Source of the DNA: Caulobacter sp.
Lineage (GTDB): Bacteria > Pseudomonadota > Alphaproteobacteria > Caulobacterales > Caulobacteraceae
Assembly: GCA_017745235.1 (NCBI GenBank)
Contig: JAGHZU010000001.1
Span: 248,001 to 312,000, forward strand
Reading direction: 5' to 3'
Length of the DNA stretch: 64,000 bases
Every line of letters begins with the position of its first letter. The first letter of the stretch is position 1. Shown piece by piece: positions 18,063 to 27,862 of this stretch. The position numbers and the translations under genes are program-made. Below the pieces are notes generated by a model, which worked only from the letters and a program-made list of their open reading frames with translations, ran no database searches and was not told the DNA's origin.

Positions 18063-19892
18063 ATGGCCTCCCCCGCCCGCGCCCCCGTCCTGGCCCTCAA
18101 GGACGTCCGCCTCGCCGATGGGGCCAAGCCCCTGTTCGACGGCGTCGACCTGGCTCTGGAGCCGCGTGTGCGCGCCTGCCTCGTCGGCCGCAACGGGGCG
18201 GGCAAGTCGACCCTACTGAAGATCCTGGCCGGCCAGGGCGTGGAGGCCGACAGCGGCGAGCGCGCGGCCCAGCCCGGCGCCAAGATCGTCTATGTCAGCC
18301 AGGAACCCGAGATCACCGGCGAGAACCTGCTGGCCTACTGCACTGCCGGCGGCGCCGAGGACTACGAGGCCCACGCCACCCTCGCCGACTTCGGCCTGGA
18401 CTGGCAGAAGGGGACCGACGGCCTGTCGGGCGGGGAGCGCCGCCGCGCCGCGCTGGCCCGCGCCTTCGCCGAGCAGCCCGACGTGCTGCTGCTGGACGAG
18501 CCGACCAACCACCTGGACATCTTCGCCATCCAGACGCTGGAAGAGGAGCTGGCCAATTCCAAGTGCGCGGCCCTGATCGTCAGCCACGACCGCGCCTTCC
18601 TCAACCGCGTCACCCAGCGGGTGTTCTGGCTGGAGCACCGCAAGGTGCGCCGCCTGGACAAGGGCTTCGCCGAGTTCGAGGCCTGGACCGAGCAGGTGCT
18701 GGCCGCCGAGGCCGACGAGGAGCGCCGGCTGAACAAGAAGCTGGAGCAGGAGAACGCCTGGCTGGCGCGGGGCGTCCAGGGCCGCCGGGCCCGCAACGAG
18801 GGCCGCCGCCGCGCCCTGATGGACCTGCGCGCCCAGAAGAAGGACCTGCAGTCGGAAAAGCGCGGCTCCATGACCCTGGCCGTGGAATCGGCCGGGACGT
18901 CGGGCAAGCGCGTGGTCGAGGCCAAGGGCCTGAGCAAGGCGTTCGGCGAGCGCGTGATCGTCGAGAACTTCAACACCCGCATCCTGCGCGGCGACCGCGT
19001 GGCCCTGGTGGGCCCCAACGGCGCGGGCAAGACCACGCTGGTGCGGCTGCTGCTGGGCGAGATCGAGCCCGACGCCGGGACGGTGATCCTGGGGACCAAC
19101 CTCGAGATCGCCTATGTCGACCAGAACCGCATGGCGCTGTCGGACAAGATCACGCTTTGGGACTTCCTGACTCCGGGCGGCGGCGACTCCATCATCGTGC
19201 GCGGCCAGACAAAGCACGTGGCCGGCTACGCCAAGGAGTTCCTGTTCACCGAGGCCCAGCTGCGCCAGCCGGTCACCAGCCTGTCGGGCGGTGAACGCAA
19301 CCGCCTGCTGCTGGCCCGCGCCCTGGCCAGCCCCACCAACCTGATGGTGCTGGACGAGCCGACCAACGACCTGGACATGGACACGCTGGACCTGCTGGAG
19401 GAGGTTCTGGCCGACTTCGAGGGCACGCTGATCCTGGTCAGCCACGACCGCGACTTCATCGACCGCCTGGCCACCTCGACCATCGCCATGAACGGCCACG
19501 GCAAGGTGCTGGAGACGCCCGGCGGCTGGAGCGACCTGATCGACCAGGCTCCGGATTTCTTCAAGGGCGCCCGCGGCGCGGCGGGCGACTTCGCCACCGG
19601 GACCGGCCCCAAGAAGCCCGCCCCCGCGCCGGCCGCCCCGCCGCCCAAGAAGAGCGTCAAGCTGTCCTACAAGGACCAGCGTCGCCTGGAGGAGTGCGAG
19701 GCCCTGATCGCCGCCAGTCCCAAGATCATCGGCGACCTGGAAAGGAAGCTCGACGATCCGAACCTCTACGCCAAGGACCCGGCCGGCTTCGACAAGATCA
19801 TGAAGGCCCTGGACAAGGCCCGCGCCGACCTGGCCCAGGCCGAGGAGGACTGGCTGGCCCTTGAGGAGAAGAAGGAAGCCCTGGCGGGCTGA
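18063..19892 (+). CDS. uup: ABC-F family ATPase Uup
   Basis: A 609-residue soluble protein with two ABC ATPase domains and no membrane segment. Walker A motifs are GRNGAGKST (near residue 42) and GPNGAGKTT (near 317); signatures are [15 protein letters not shown] and LSGGERNRLLLARAL; Walker B motifs are LLLDEPTNHLD and VLDEPTNDLD. A charged linker separates the domains, and a Pro/Ala/Lys hinge leads to a C-terminal coiled coil (about 540-609) typical of Uup. Uup acts on ribosomes and branched DNA in E. coli. It converges with the epimerase gene (17-bp gap). Confidence 0.88.
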   Translation: MASPARAPVLALKDVRLADGAKPLFDGVDLALEPRVRACLVGRNGAGKSTLLKILAGQGVEADSGERAAQPGAKIVYVSQEPEITGENLLAYCTAGGAEDYEAHATLADFGLDWQKGTDGLSGGERRRAALARAFAEQPDVLLLDEPTNHLDIFAIQTLEEELANSKCAALIVSHDRAFLNRVTQRVFWLEHRKVRRLDKGFAEFEAWTEQVLAAEADEERRLNKKLEQENAWLARGVQGRRARNEGRRRALMDLRAQKKDLQSEKRGSMTLAVESAGTSGKRVVEAKGLSKAFGERVIVENFNTRILRGDRVALVGPNGAGKTTLVRLLLGEIEPDAGTVILGTNLEIAYVDQNRMALSDKITLWDFLTPGGGDSIIVRGQTKHVAGYAKEFLFTEAQLRQPVTSLSGGERNRLLLARALASPTNLMVLDEPTNDLDMDTLDLLEEVLADFEGTLILVSHDRDFIDRLATSTIAMNGHGKVLETPGGWSDLIDQAPDFFKGARGAAGDFATGTGPKKPAPAPAAPPPKKSVKLSYKDQRRLEECEALIAASPKIIGDLERKLDDPNLYAKDPAGFDKIMKALDKARADLAQAEEDWLALEEKKEALAG

Positions 19893-19909
19893 TCCTTCCC
19901 TCCTCGGCG

Positions 19910-20761
19910 TCAACCCGCCGAGATCGTCATCCAGACGCTGGCGGCCTCGCCGGGGGCCAGGGTCAGCATGCCGCTGTCCTCGCCGTTGAAGGGGTCGGGA
20001 CGGTTGGCCACCGGTTCGGCGCAGGCGAAGTCGGCGCCGGGCGGCGAATAGACGTGCAGCCAGCGGCATTCGGGCGAGGCGCGCAGCACCGTCCGCGCGC
20101 CGTCCGCCGCGGTGAACACCGCCTGGCCGTTCCAGCCCGTGTAGCAGTTGTCGACCAGTTCGGTGACCGCCGTCGGCGCCCCCGCCGCCCAGTCCGGCCC
20201 CCATACGCCCTCGACATGGGCGGTGGGCAGGACATCGGCGTCGATCATCCACACGCCTGTCACGCCCGCCTGCAGCCGCGCGCCCGGACCGGCCGGGAAG
20301 TAGGGGTGAAAGCCCAGGCCCGCCGGCATGGGCTCGGCGCCGGTGTTGGTCACCGACAGCTCGACCCTCACGCCCTGTTCGTCCAGCACGAAGCGCTGCT
20401 GCGCGCGATAGGCCCAGGGCCATTCGCCGGGCGCGTGGTCGAACGCCAGCAACGCCTCGGCCGCCTCGGCCGAGACCACGGTCCAGGTCGCCCTCCAGCC
20501 CTGGCCGTGGAGGGCGTGGGGATGGTCGCCCAGGTTCGGCGCCAGGGCCACCTCGTGGCCGCCGAAGGTGAAACGGCCGTCGCGGATGCGGTTGCAGAAC
20601 GGGATCAGCGGGAACGAGCCGGTGTCCAGCACGTCGGTCGCCCGCTCCGGCGCGGGCCGGGTCAGGTCGCGCCCGTCCCAGGTGAGCCGCCCGATCGAGC
20701 CGCCCAGCTCGGGCAGGATCTCCAGGCGGACGCGGTCGGTCTGCAGCACGAGGGCGGTCAT
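19910..20761 (-). CDS. aldose 1-epimerase family protein
   Basis: The ATG at 20761, with an AGGA ribosome site, gives 283 residues; an upstream start would add 21 polar residues. The sequence shows the galactose-mutarotase fold landmarks: NRIRDGRFTFGG, the HPHALHGQGWR segment with the substrate His, GFHPYFP with the second His, and an all-beta pattern throughout. It should interconvert alpha and beta anomers of an aldose in the cytoplasm. Sugar specificity is not evident. Confidence 0.85.
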   Translation of the reverse strand: MTALVLQTDRVRLEILPELGGSIGRLTWDGRDLTRPAPERATDVLDTGSFPLIPFCNRIRDGRFTFGGHEVALAPNLGDHPHALHGQGWRATWTVVSAEAAEALLAFDHAPGEWPWAYRAQQRFVLDEQGVRVELSVTNTGAEPMPAGLGFHPYFPAGPGARLQAGVTGVWMIDADVLPTAHVEGVWGPDWAAGAPTAVTELVDNCYTGWNGQAVFTAADGARTVLRASPECRWLHVYSPPGADFACAEPVANRPDPFNGEDSGMLTLAPGEAASVWMTISAG

Positions 20762-20897
20762 CGGATCTTCCTGGCGATAGCGGTAACGAGTCGGCTTGCT
20801 ACGAGGATCGCAGGGCCGAGACAAGCGCCCTTCCCCAACGTCGGCCTAGGCGCGCGGGCGGCGGCGTCGCATCATCGGTCCCGGGAGAAACGAGCCG

Positions 20898-22046
20898 ATG
20901 ACAAGACCTCTGGACGGCGTGCGTATCGTGGCGGTCGAGCAGTACGCGGCCGGCCCCTACGGCACTCAGCTGCTGAGCGAGCTGGGCGCCCAGGTGATCA
21001 AGATCGAAGCGCCTTCGCTGGGCGGCGACGTCAGCCGCGGCCTTGGCCCGTACTTTCTGGGCGACGGCGACAGCCAGTTCTTCCAGACCTTCTCGCGCGG
21101 CAAGCAGTCGGTCGCGCTGGAGATCAAGACGCCCGAAGGCCGCGCCGACTTCGAGCGCCTGGTCGCCGGGGCCGACGCCGTGGTCAACAACCTCCGCGGC
21201 GACCAGCCGGCCAAGCTGGCCATCGCCTATGACGACCTGAAGGCGCTGAACCCGGCCATCGTCTGCGCCCACCTGTCGGCCTATGGCCGGGGCAACAGCC
21301 GCGAGGCCTGGCCCGGCTACGACTACCTGATGCAGGCCGAGGCCGGCTTCATGACCCTGACCGGCGAGCCCGACGGCCCGCCTGTGCGCTTTGGCCTGTC
21401 GATGGTCGACTTCATGACCGGTTCGGTGTTCGCTCTGGGGATCGTCTCGGCGATCCTCAGCGCGCGGCGCACCGGCGTCGGCTGCGACGTCGACGTGTCG
21501 CTGTTCGACGTGGCTCTGCACCAGACCTCCTATCCCGCCGTGTGGGCGATGAACGAGGGCCACGAAGTGGGCCGGCCGCCGCGCGGCGCCCATCCCTCGA
21601 TCAGCCCCTCCCAGCGGGTGAAGACCCGCGACGGCTGGGGCATGCTGATGTGCCAGACCCAGAAGTTCTGGGAGACGTTCTGCGACATCGTCGGCCGGCC
21701 CGAACTGAAGACCGACCCACGCTTTGTCGACATGCCCGCCCGCCGCGCCAACCTCGACGCCCTGACCCCGATCCTCGACGCGATCCTGGAGACGCGGACG
21801 GGGGCGGAATGGATGGAGACGCTGGGCGGCCGCGTGCCGTTCTCGCCGATCGCCGACCTGGCCGAGGCGCTGGAGAATCCATTCGTGCGCGAGGTCGGCA
21901 TGCGCGACCGCATCGACCATCCGGCCCGCCCCCGGGGACTGGACATGCTGGCCTGCCCGATCCGCATCGACGGCCTCAGGATGCCCGCCGCCCGAGCCCC
22001 GGCGATGGGCGAGCACAACAAGGACCTGCTGGGAGACCGCGCTTGA
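20898..22046 (+). CDS. CaiB/BaiF (family III) CoA-transferase
   Basis: A 382-residue protein with the family's N-terminal block (DGVRIVAVEQYAAGPYGTQLL, ADVI-like VIKIEAP), a GYDYLMQAEAGFMTLTG segment carrying the catalytic-type Asp, and a GVGCDVDVSLFD stretch. Members move CoA between carboxylates by ping-pong chemistry with an aspartyl-CoA thioester. The stop overlaps the TTG start of a second family member, so the two may act in one pathway or as a heteromer. The substrate is not evident. Confidence 0.87.
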   Translation: MTRPLDGVRIVAVEQYAAGPYGTQLLSELGAQVIKIEAPSLGGDVSRGLGPYFLGDGDSQFFQTFSRGKQSVALEIKTPEGRADFERLVAGADAVVNNLRGDQPAKLAIAYDDLKALNPAIVCAHLSAYGRGNSREAWPGYDYLMQAEAGFMTLTGEPDGPPVRFGLSMVDFMTGSVFALGIVSAILSARRTGVGCDVDVSLFDVALHQTSYPAVWAMNEGHEVGRPPRGAHPSISPSQRVKTRDGWGMLMCQTQKFWETFCDIVGRPELKTDPRFVDMPARRANLDALTPILDAILETRTGAEWMETLGGRVPFSPIADLAEALENPFVREVGMRDRIDHPARPRGLDMLACPIRIDGLRMPAARAPAMGEHNKDLLGDRA

Positions 22047-23182
22047 AGCTCGATGGCGTCAAGGTCCTGGACCTGTCCCTCTTCCTGCCCGGCCCGATGC
22101 TGACCTTGATGATGGCCGACCACGGGGCCGACGTGATCAAGGTCGAGCCCGCCGGCGAGGGCGAGCCCAGCCGCCATATCGGCCTGTCGACCGGCGGCCA
22201 GACGGTGTGGTTCCGCAACACCCACCGCGGCAAGCGCTCGGTCCAGCTGGACCTGAAGAGCGCGGAGGGCCAGGCCGCGTTCTGGAGCCTGGCGCGCGAG
22301 GCCGACGTGCTGGTCGAGGCCTTCCGGCCCGGCGTGGTCGACCGGCTGGGCGTCGGCTACGAGGCCGTGAGGGCGGTCAATCCGGGGATCGTCTACTGCT
22401 CGGTCAGCGCCTTCGGCCAGGAGGGCGCCTGGCGCGACCGGCCCGCCCACGACCTGGCGGTGGAGGCCCTGGCCGGGCTGGTGTCGCTGAACGAAGGCCA
22501 GGACGGCCGCCCGGCCATGCCCGGCCTGATGGCCGCCGACGCCCTGGCCAGCCTGACGGCCCTGTCGGCCGTGCTGATGGCCCTCTATCGACGCGAGAAG
22601 ACCGGCCGTGGCGACTACATCGACGTGGCCATGCTCGACAGCCTGATGGCCTGGACGCCCAACGCCACCGGCCCGGTCTTCGCCGAACGCCGCGCCAATG
22701 TCCCCAAGGCCGAGCGCTCGTGGGGCGGGGCGGCGATGTTCAACCTCTATGAGTGCGCCGACGGCCGCTGGATCGTGCTGGGCGGCTCGGAGGTGAAGTT
22801 CGCCGCCAACCTGCTGGACGCCCTGGGCCGGCCCGACCTGCTGGACTACGCCCGCCTGCCGCCCGGCCCCGGCCAGGAACCCCTGCGGGCGTTCTTCCGC
22901 GAGACCTTCGCCGCCCGCCCCCAGGCGGAATGGGAGGCCTGGTTCGAAGGCCGCGACGTCTGCTTCGCCCCGGTGCGCACGCTGAAGGAGGCCTTCGACG
23001 AGCCCGCGGTGGCCGCGCGCGGCATGATCGCCTGGGACGCGGCGGGCGTCGCCACGGTCGGCACGCCGATCCGGTTCCGCGAGGAACCTGGACGGGTGTC
23101 GCCGGAAGCGCCGGACCTGGATCAGCATCGTGGGGAGGGGTGGCGGCAGCCCTCTCCGAGGGAGCTATCGCGGCACGACTGA
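22043..23182 (+). CDS. CaiB/BaiF (family III) CoA-transferase, second copy
   Basis: The start is a TTG overlapping the previous stop (TTGA) with a GGGAG site 10 bp upstream, giving 379 residues. The N-terminus LKLDGVKVLDLSLFLPGPM matches where CaiB/BaiF proteins begin, and VIKVEPAGEGEP, KRSVQLDLKS and the HDLAVEALAGLVSLNE segment fit the family. It is clearly diverged from its upstream neighbour, so this is not a recent duplication. Racemase activity (alpha-methylacyl-CoA racemase) is a possible alternative. It converges with the efflux operon (11-bp gap). Confidence 0.85.
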   Translation: MKLDGVKVLDLSLFLPGPMLTLMMADHGADVIKVEPAGEGEPSRHIGLSTGGQTVWFRNTHRGKRSVQLDLKSAEGQAAFWSLAREADVLVEAFRPGVVDRLGVGYEAVRAVNPGIVYCSVSAFGQEGAWRDRPAHDLAVEALAGLVSLNEGQDGRPAMPGLMAADALASLTALSAVLMALYRREKTGRGDYIDVAMLDSLMAWTPNATGPVFAERRANVPKAERSWGGAAMFNLYECADGRWIVLGGSEVKFAANLLDALGRPDLLDYARLPPGPGQEPLRAFFRETFAARPQAEWEAWFEGRDVCFAPVRTLKEAFDEPAVAARGMIAWDAAGVATVGTPIRFREEPGRVSPEAPDLDQHRGEGWRQPSPRELSRHD

Positions 23183-23193
23183 AAGCGCTCGCC

Positions 23194-24654
23194 CTACCCC
23201 TTCTGCCGCGCGGCGGCGACGGTCTTGACCTCGGGAGCGGTTTCCCAGCCGCCGCCGAGCGCCAGGAACAGGTTGACCTGGTCGGCGGCCAGGGCCGCGT
23301 CCGAAGCCGCCAGGGCCGCGTCGGCGCCGGCCAGGGTGCGCTGGGCGTCCAGGCCGGTCAGATAGGGACTCTTGCCCGCCCGATAGAGGGTCTGGGCCTG
23401 GCTCTCCGCCAAGGCGGCTTCGTCGCGGGCCGACTTCAGGGCCGCGTTGCGCTGCAGTTCGTGGGCGTAGACGGTCAGGGCCGTCTCGGTCTCGCGCAGG
23501 GCGTTCAGCACCGTGCCGTCGAAGCGCGCCAAGGCGGCGTCGGCGCCGGCCTCGGCCTCGCGGATGCGGGCGTGTTCGCCCTGGCCCGGCAGGGTCCAGC
23601 TGATCAGCCCGCCCAGGTTCCAGCGGTTGGCGGCGGGCTGGCCGATATCGGCCAGGAGACCTGTCGAACCGCCGCTGAGGCCGAACGAGACGCTGGGATA
23701 GAGCGCGGCGGTGGCCACCCCGATCCGCGCCGTGGCGCCGGCCAGGCCGCGCTCGGCCGCCCGCACGTCCGGACGGCGCTTGAGCAGGGCCGCGCCGTCG
23801 CCCACCGGCAGGGGCTGCGACAGCTTCGGCGGCGCCGCGCAGGCCTCGACCTCGCGGGGAAACTCGGCCGGCGCCTTGCCGGTCAGGGTGGCCAGGCGGA
23901 ACAGGGCCGCGCGGCGATGGGCCTCGAACGTCGGCAGGGCCGCGCGCGACTGGTCCAGCAGGGCGCGGGCGCGGGTGACGTCCAGCGTCGTGCCGCGACC
24001 GGCGGCGACCAGCTTCTGGGTGACTTCGAGGCTGCGGGCCTGCAGGTCGACGGTGTGCTGGGCCACATGCAGCTCGTGGCCGCTGGCGCAGGCCTCGACA
24101 TAGGCGCGGGCGACGTCGGCGGCGACGCTGACGCGAACCAGGTCCAAAGCCGCCTGGCTGGCCTCGGCGTCGGCGTGGGCCGCCTCGGAGGCGCGCCGCA
24201 GCTTGCCCACCAGGTCGACTTGGTACGACACCTTGACCCCGACGTCGGCCAGGTTCTCGACCGGCAACTGCTCGGCCTTGAGGTATTGCTCGCCCGACTC
24301 CCGCGAACGCATGGCCGCGCCCGACGCGCCAACCGTGAAGCCGCCCGCGTCGTCGGCCTCCACCGACACGGCGTGGGCGCGGGCCAGGTTCGCGGCCGCC
24401 ACCCGCAAGTCGGTATTGGCGGTCAAGGCCTCCTGCACCAGACCGTTCAGCACCGGGTCGTCGTAGAGCTTCCACCAGCCGTCGGGGACCGGGTCCTGGC
24501 TGACGGCGGCGAACTTCGACTCCATGAACGGCGCCTGGGCGGCGGGATCCTTGGCCTTGGCGACCTCGGGAACCTTGTAGTTGGGGCCCACCGCCGCGCA
24601 GGCGGCCAGGGCCAGCAACGAAGCGGCCGCGGCCAGGGACTTCAGGGCGCTCAT
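23194..24654 (-). CDS. NodT-type outer membrane efflux lipoprotein
   Basis: This 486-residue protein has a lipoprotein signal (LAAC lipobox, Cys near residue 19), the GPNYKVPEV start of NodT/OprM proteins, and the two pseudo-repeated coiled-coil OEP domains (about 60-260 and 280-470). It forms a trimeric channel through the outer membrane that joins the adaptor encoded just upstream. It is last in the efflux operon and overlaps the adaptor gene by 4 bp. Confidence 0.92.
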   Translation of the reverse strand: MSALKSLAAAASLLALAACAAVGPNYKVPEVAKAKDPAAQAPFMESKFAAVSQDPVPDGWWKLYDDPVLNGLVQEALTANTDLRVAAANLARAHAVSVEADDAGGFTVGASGAAMRSRESGEQYLKAEQLPVENLADVGVKVSYQVDLVGKLRRASEAAHADAEASQAALDLVRVSVAADVARAYVEACASGHELHVAQHTVDLQARSLEVTQKLVAAGRGTTLDVTRARALLDQSRAALPTFEAHRRAALFRLATLTGKAPAEFPREVEACAAPPKLSQPLPVGDGAALLKRRPDVRAAERGLAGATARIGVATAALYPSVSFGLSGGSTGLLADIGQPAANRWNLGGLISWTLPGQGEHARIREAEAGADAALARFDGTVLNALRETETALTVYAHELQRNAALKSARDEAALAESQAQTLYRAGKSPYLTGLDAQRTLAGADAALAASDAALAADQVNLFLALGGGWETAPEVKTVAAARQKG

Positions 24655-25580
24655 CGGCCCGCCCCCACCGGACCGCCGTGACGCGGCGGCGGCGTGTCGA
24701 GCACGGCGACGGTGGCGGTGCGGCCGGCGATCAGGCGCAGGTCGCGCGGGGTCTGGTCCAGGGCCACGCGCACGGGCACGCGCTGGGCCAGGCGCACCCA
24801 GCTGAAGGTCGGATTGACGTTCGGCAGCAGATTGCTGCTGGCCACGCGGTCGCGGTCCTCGATGCCGGCGGCGATCGACTGGATATGGCCCTTCAGCGGC
24901 GCATCCTCGCCCATCACCCGCACGGTGACCGGCTGACCGATGCGCAGGCCCGACAGCTTGGTCTCCTCGAAATAGCCCTCGACCCTGAACGAGCGGGCGT
25001 CGATCAGGGCCAGAACCGGCTTGCCGGCGGTCACATAGTCGCCTGTGCGCAGGGTCAGGTCGGACAGGAAGCCGTCGGTGGGGGCGTGGACGACCGTGCG
25101 TTCCAGGTTCAGGGCCGCCACGTCGCGCGCCGCCAGGGCCTGGGCCAGGGCGGCGTCGGCCTGCTCGACCTTGGCCTGGCTCTGCTCGGTGGACTCGGCG
25201 GCGACCAGCTCGCCCAGGGCGCGGTTGCGCACCAGCTCGCGGCGCGCCTGGGCCAGGTTGGCCTTGGCGGCGGCCACGGCCGCGTCGGCCTGGCGCAGGG
25301 CCAGGGCGTAGCGCTCCCGGTCGACGTAGAACAGCGGCTGGCCGGCCTTGACGGTCTGGTCGTTGACCGCATCGACGCGGGTCACCAGGCCCGAGACGTC
25401 CGGGGCCACCTGCACGACGTCGGCGCGGACGCGGCCGTCCCGGGTCCAGGGATCGACCTGGTAGTGGGTCCAGAGCATGCGGCCGCCGGCGACGGCTCCG
25501 GCCACGACGGCGGCGGTGACGGCGAAGCGGCCCAGGGTGGGCAGGATGGTTTTCAGGGCGGGTGCGGGCATGGCGGTCAC
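24651..25580 (-). CDS. HlyD-type periplasmic adaptor (membrane fusion protein)
   Basis: A 309-residue protein with one N-terminal membrane anchor (about 12-32), a biotinyl-lipoyl-like half (DVSGLVTRVDAV), a helical hairpin (about 90-150), and the second lipoyl half (VVHAPTDGFLSDLTLRTGDYV). It resembles AaeA/EmrA adaptors. It would connect the FUSC pump to the NodT channel. The start overlaps the DUF1656 stop by ATGA. Confidence 0.92.
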   Translation of the reverse strand: MTAMPAPALKTILPTLGRFAVTAAVVAGAVAGGRMLWTHYQVDPWTRDGRVRADVVQVAPDVSGLVTRVDAVNDQTVKAGQPLFYVDRERYALALRQADAAVAAAKANLAQARRELVRNRALGELVAAESTEQSQAKVEQADAALAQALAARDVAALNLERTVVHAPTDGFLSDLTLRTGDYVTAGKPVLALIDARSFRVEGYFEETKLSGLRIGQPVTVRVMGEDAPLKGHIQSIAAGIEDRDRVASSNLLPNVNPTFSWVRLAQRVPVRVALDQTPRDLRLIAGRTATVAVLDTPPPRHGGPVGAGR

Positions 25581-25786
25581 AGATCGATGGGAAGGGGCGC
25601 GGCGATGACCGCGGCCCAGAGGATGACGAAAAGGGCGGTGTCGAAGAGCGCCGGGTGCCAGACGAAGCGGTAGGCTCCGACCAGGGACAGCACGCGGCGC
25701 AGGACGAAGGCGGCGGCCAGGGCGATCACCGCCGAGACCAGGACCGAGGACAGCAGGACGCCGTCGATGTTGATTTCGCCGATCAT
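25577..25786 (-). CDS. DUF1656 small membrane protein (AaeX-like)
   Basis: A 69-residue, two-helix membrane protein with the family signature YRFVWHPALFDTALFVIL. It sits between the FUSC pump and the adaptor, overlapping both by 4 bp, as aaeX does in aaeXAB. Its role in the pump is not established. Confidence 0.9.
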   Translation of the reverse strand: MIGEINIDGVLLSSVLVSAVIALAAAFVLRRVLSLVGAYRFVWHPALFDTALFVILWAAVIAAPLPIDL

Positions 25787-27855
25787 GCGGCGGGCTCCAG
25801 CGAAGGATCGGCCACGAAGGCCGGGGCGTCGGGGAAGAGGTTGCGGCGCAGGCCGACCAGGCCGGTCACGCCCTGGACGGCGGTGTCGGGCGCATCGTCG
25901 TTGGCGGCCAGCTGGGTGACCTCCCGCAGGGCGTCGTCCAGCCTAGCCAGAACGGCCACGCCCGGCGGGCGAGCCCAGCCCTGGGCCAGGGCGGCGAAGT
26001 GGTCGCCGACGGCCTCCAGGGCCGCGTCGACGGTTGAACGGCGCTCGCGCGGCAGGTCGGGCCGGGCGGCCTGGACGGCGACCATGTTCATGCCCACCCG
26101 CAGGTCGCGCAGGGCGTCCACGCCGACCAGATCCTCGCGCGGCCCCACCTCGGCCAGCTTGGGCGTCAGCAGGGCCAGGCGGTCGACCAGCACCCCGGCG
26201 AAGGCCGTGGGCTCGGGCGCGGCGCGGGCCTTGGACAGGCGCGCCAGGCCTCGCCAGTTGCGGCCCAGCAGGCGGCGGGCGCTGGCCTCCGCGCCCATCG
26301 AGCGCAGGCCGGCCGTGACCGTGATCGCGGCCATCAGGCCTACGAACTGGCCCAGGTTGCCGTTCAGGAACGCGGCGAAGTCGGCGGTGAAGCTCTCCTG
26401 CAGGGTCATGGCGTTGCAGAAGCCGATGATCATCGCCAGGGCCGAGCCCATATGCTTGGGATTGGGCACGTAGAGGCCCATGGCGATCAGCGGCGACGCC
26501 ATCACCATCAGCAGCATGGGGAAGCCGTCGATCGCCGGCAGGATCGCGAACATGTAGATCGCGGCCAGCGGCAGCGAGAGCAAGGTGAAGACGCCGAAGT
26601 TCTTGATGGCCGGCACGGGGTCGTCCATCGCCGCGAAGAAGCAGCAGAACACCGCCGCCATCACGGGCGCCGAGGCGCCGTCGCCCCAGCCCAGCAGGAT
26701 CCAGGCCGCGCACGACGCCAGGATCGCCAGCACGGCGGCCCCGCCCGAAAGCAGGGCCAGGGGCAGGTCGCTGTGCAGCCGGCGCCGGCCGGCCGACACG
26801 GCCGAGGCTTCGAGTCCGGGCGACAGCGGCGCGTCGGGGTCGTTGATGCGGGCCATCAGGGCGTGGGCCTCGCCCAGCGCCATGACGGTCTCGGCCAGGC
26901 GCGCCAGCAGGCTTTCGACCAGCAGGGCGTTCCAGCTGTCGTCAGGACGCGCACGGGCCAGCCCGCGCAGGCGTTCAGCCAGGGCCAAGGCCTCGTCGCG
27001 ACGGCTGCCCGATTCGATCCAGGCCACCACCGCGTCGATCGCGGCGCGGGCCTGCGGGTGGGCCACGTCGCGCAGGGCGCTCATGCGCTCGGCCAGGCCC
27101 GACAGCAGCGGGATCAGCAGCATCAGCCGGTCGTGGAAGGCGCGCACGACCCCGGTCGTCTCGCGCAGGCGCGAGGTGTCGAACGGCAGATGGACGGCCA
27201 GCATGTGGATCTCGCTGGCGGCGGCGGCCAGGTGGCGGCGGTCGCGGGCCATGGCGGCTTCGTCCTGGCCCTTCAGCACGTCCAGCGCCCAGCGGTCGGC
27301 CTCGCCCAGCCAGGCGGCCAGGCGGTCCTGCAGCATGTCGCCGACGGCCCGGGGGAAGATCAGGCTGTGCACCAGGGTCGCGCAGGTGATGCCCAGGCCG
27401 ATCTCGACGACGCGCGAGACGGCGACCTCGAAGATGCCGCCCGGCTGGTTGACGCTGGGAAAGCCGATGATCGCGGCCGTGTAGCCGGCTAGCATCAGCA
27501 GGTAGCTGCGCGGGGTGCGATCCAGCAGCGAGACCGTCAGGCATCCGCCCACCCACAGGGCCAGGGCCAGGCTCAGCAGCAGGGGCGAGTTGACGAGGTT
27601 GGGAACCAGGGCCACGGCCGCGGCCGCGCCCAGCAGGGTGCCGACCAGGCGATAGATGGCCTTGGAACGCACCGCGCCCGACAGGGGCTGGCTGACGATA
27701 TAGGCCGTCGTCATCGCCCAGTAGGGCCGGGGCAGGCCCAGGGCGAAACCGATGTAGAGGGCCAGCATCGCGGCCGCGAAACTGTTGACCGAGAACAGCA
27801 CGGTCGCGCGGTCGAACTTCGGCAGGAAGCCGAACCGGGAAGCCAGGGCGGACAT
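25783..27855 (-). CDS. FUSC/AaeB-type aromatic acid efflux pump
   Basis: A 690-residue inner-membrane protein with two hydrophobic blocks of about six helices (residues 15-165 and 365-510), each followed by a soluble helical domain, the layout of AaeB/FUSC proteins. The first block begins FAAAMLALYIGFALGLPRPYWAMTT-like, with the PYWAM motif of the family. With the adaptor and NodT channel it forms a tripartite exporter; relatives export hydroxylated aromatic acids or drugs such as fusaric acid. It begins 7 bp after marR. Confidence 0.91.
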   Translation of the reverse strand: MSALASRFGFLPKFDRATVLFSVNSFAAAMLALYIGFALGLPRPYWAMTTAYIVSQPLSGAVRSKAIYRLVGTLLGAAAAVALVPNLVNSPLLLSLALALWVGGCLTVSLLDRTPRSYLLMLAGYTAAIIGFPSVNQPGGIFEVAVSRVVEIGLGITCATLVHSLIFPRAVGDMLQDRLAAWLGEADRWALDVLKGQDEAAMARDRRHLAAAASEIHMLAVHLPFDTSRLRETTGVVRAFHDRLMLLIPLLSGLAERMSALRDVAHPQARAAIDAVVAWIESGSRRDEALALAERLRGLARARPDDSWNALLVESLLARLAETVMALGEAHALMARINDPDAPLSPGLEASAVSAGRRRLHSDLPLALLSGGAAVLAILASCAAWILLGWGDGASAPVMAAVFCCFFAAMDDPVPAIKNFGVFTLLSLPLAAIYMFAILPAIDGFPMLLMVMASPLIAMGLYVPNPKHMGSALAMIIGFCNAMTLQESFTADFAAFLNGNLGQFVGLMAAITVTAGLRSMGAEASARRLLGRNWRGLARLSKARAAPEPTAFAGVLVDRLALLTPKLAEVGPREDLVGVDALRDLRVGMNMVAVQAARPDLPRERRSTVDAALEAVGDHFAALAQGWARPPGVAVLARLDDALREVTQLAANDDAPDTAVQGVTGLVGLRRNLFPDAPAFVADPSLEPAA

Positions 27856-27862
27856 GGCGGCG

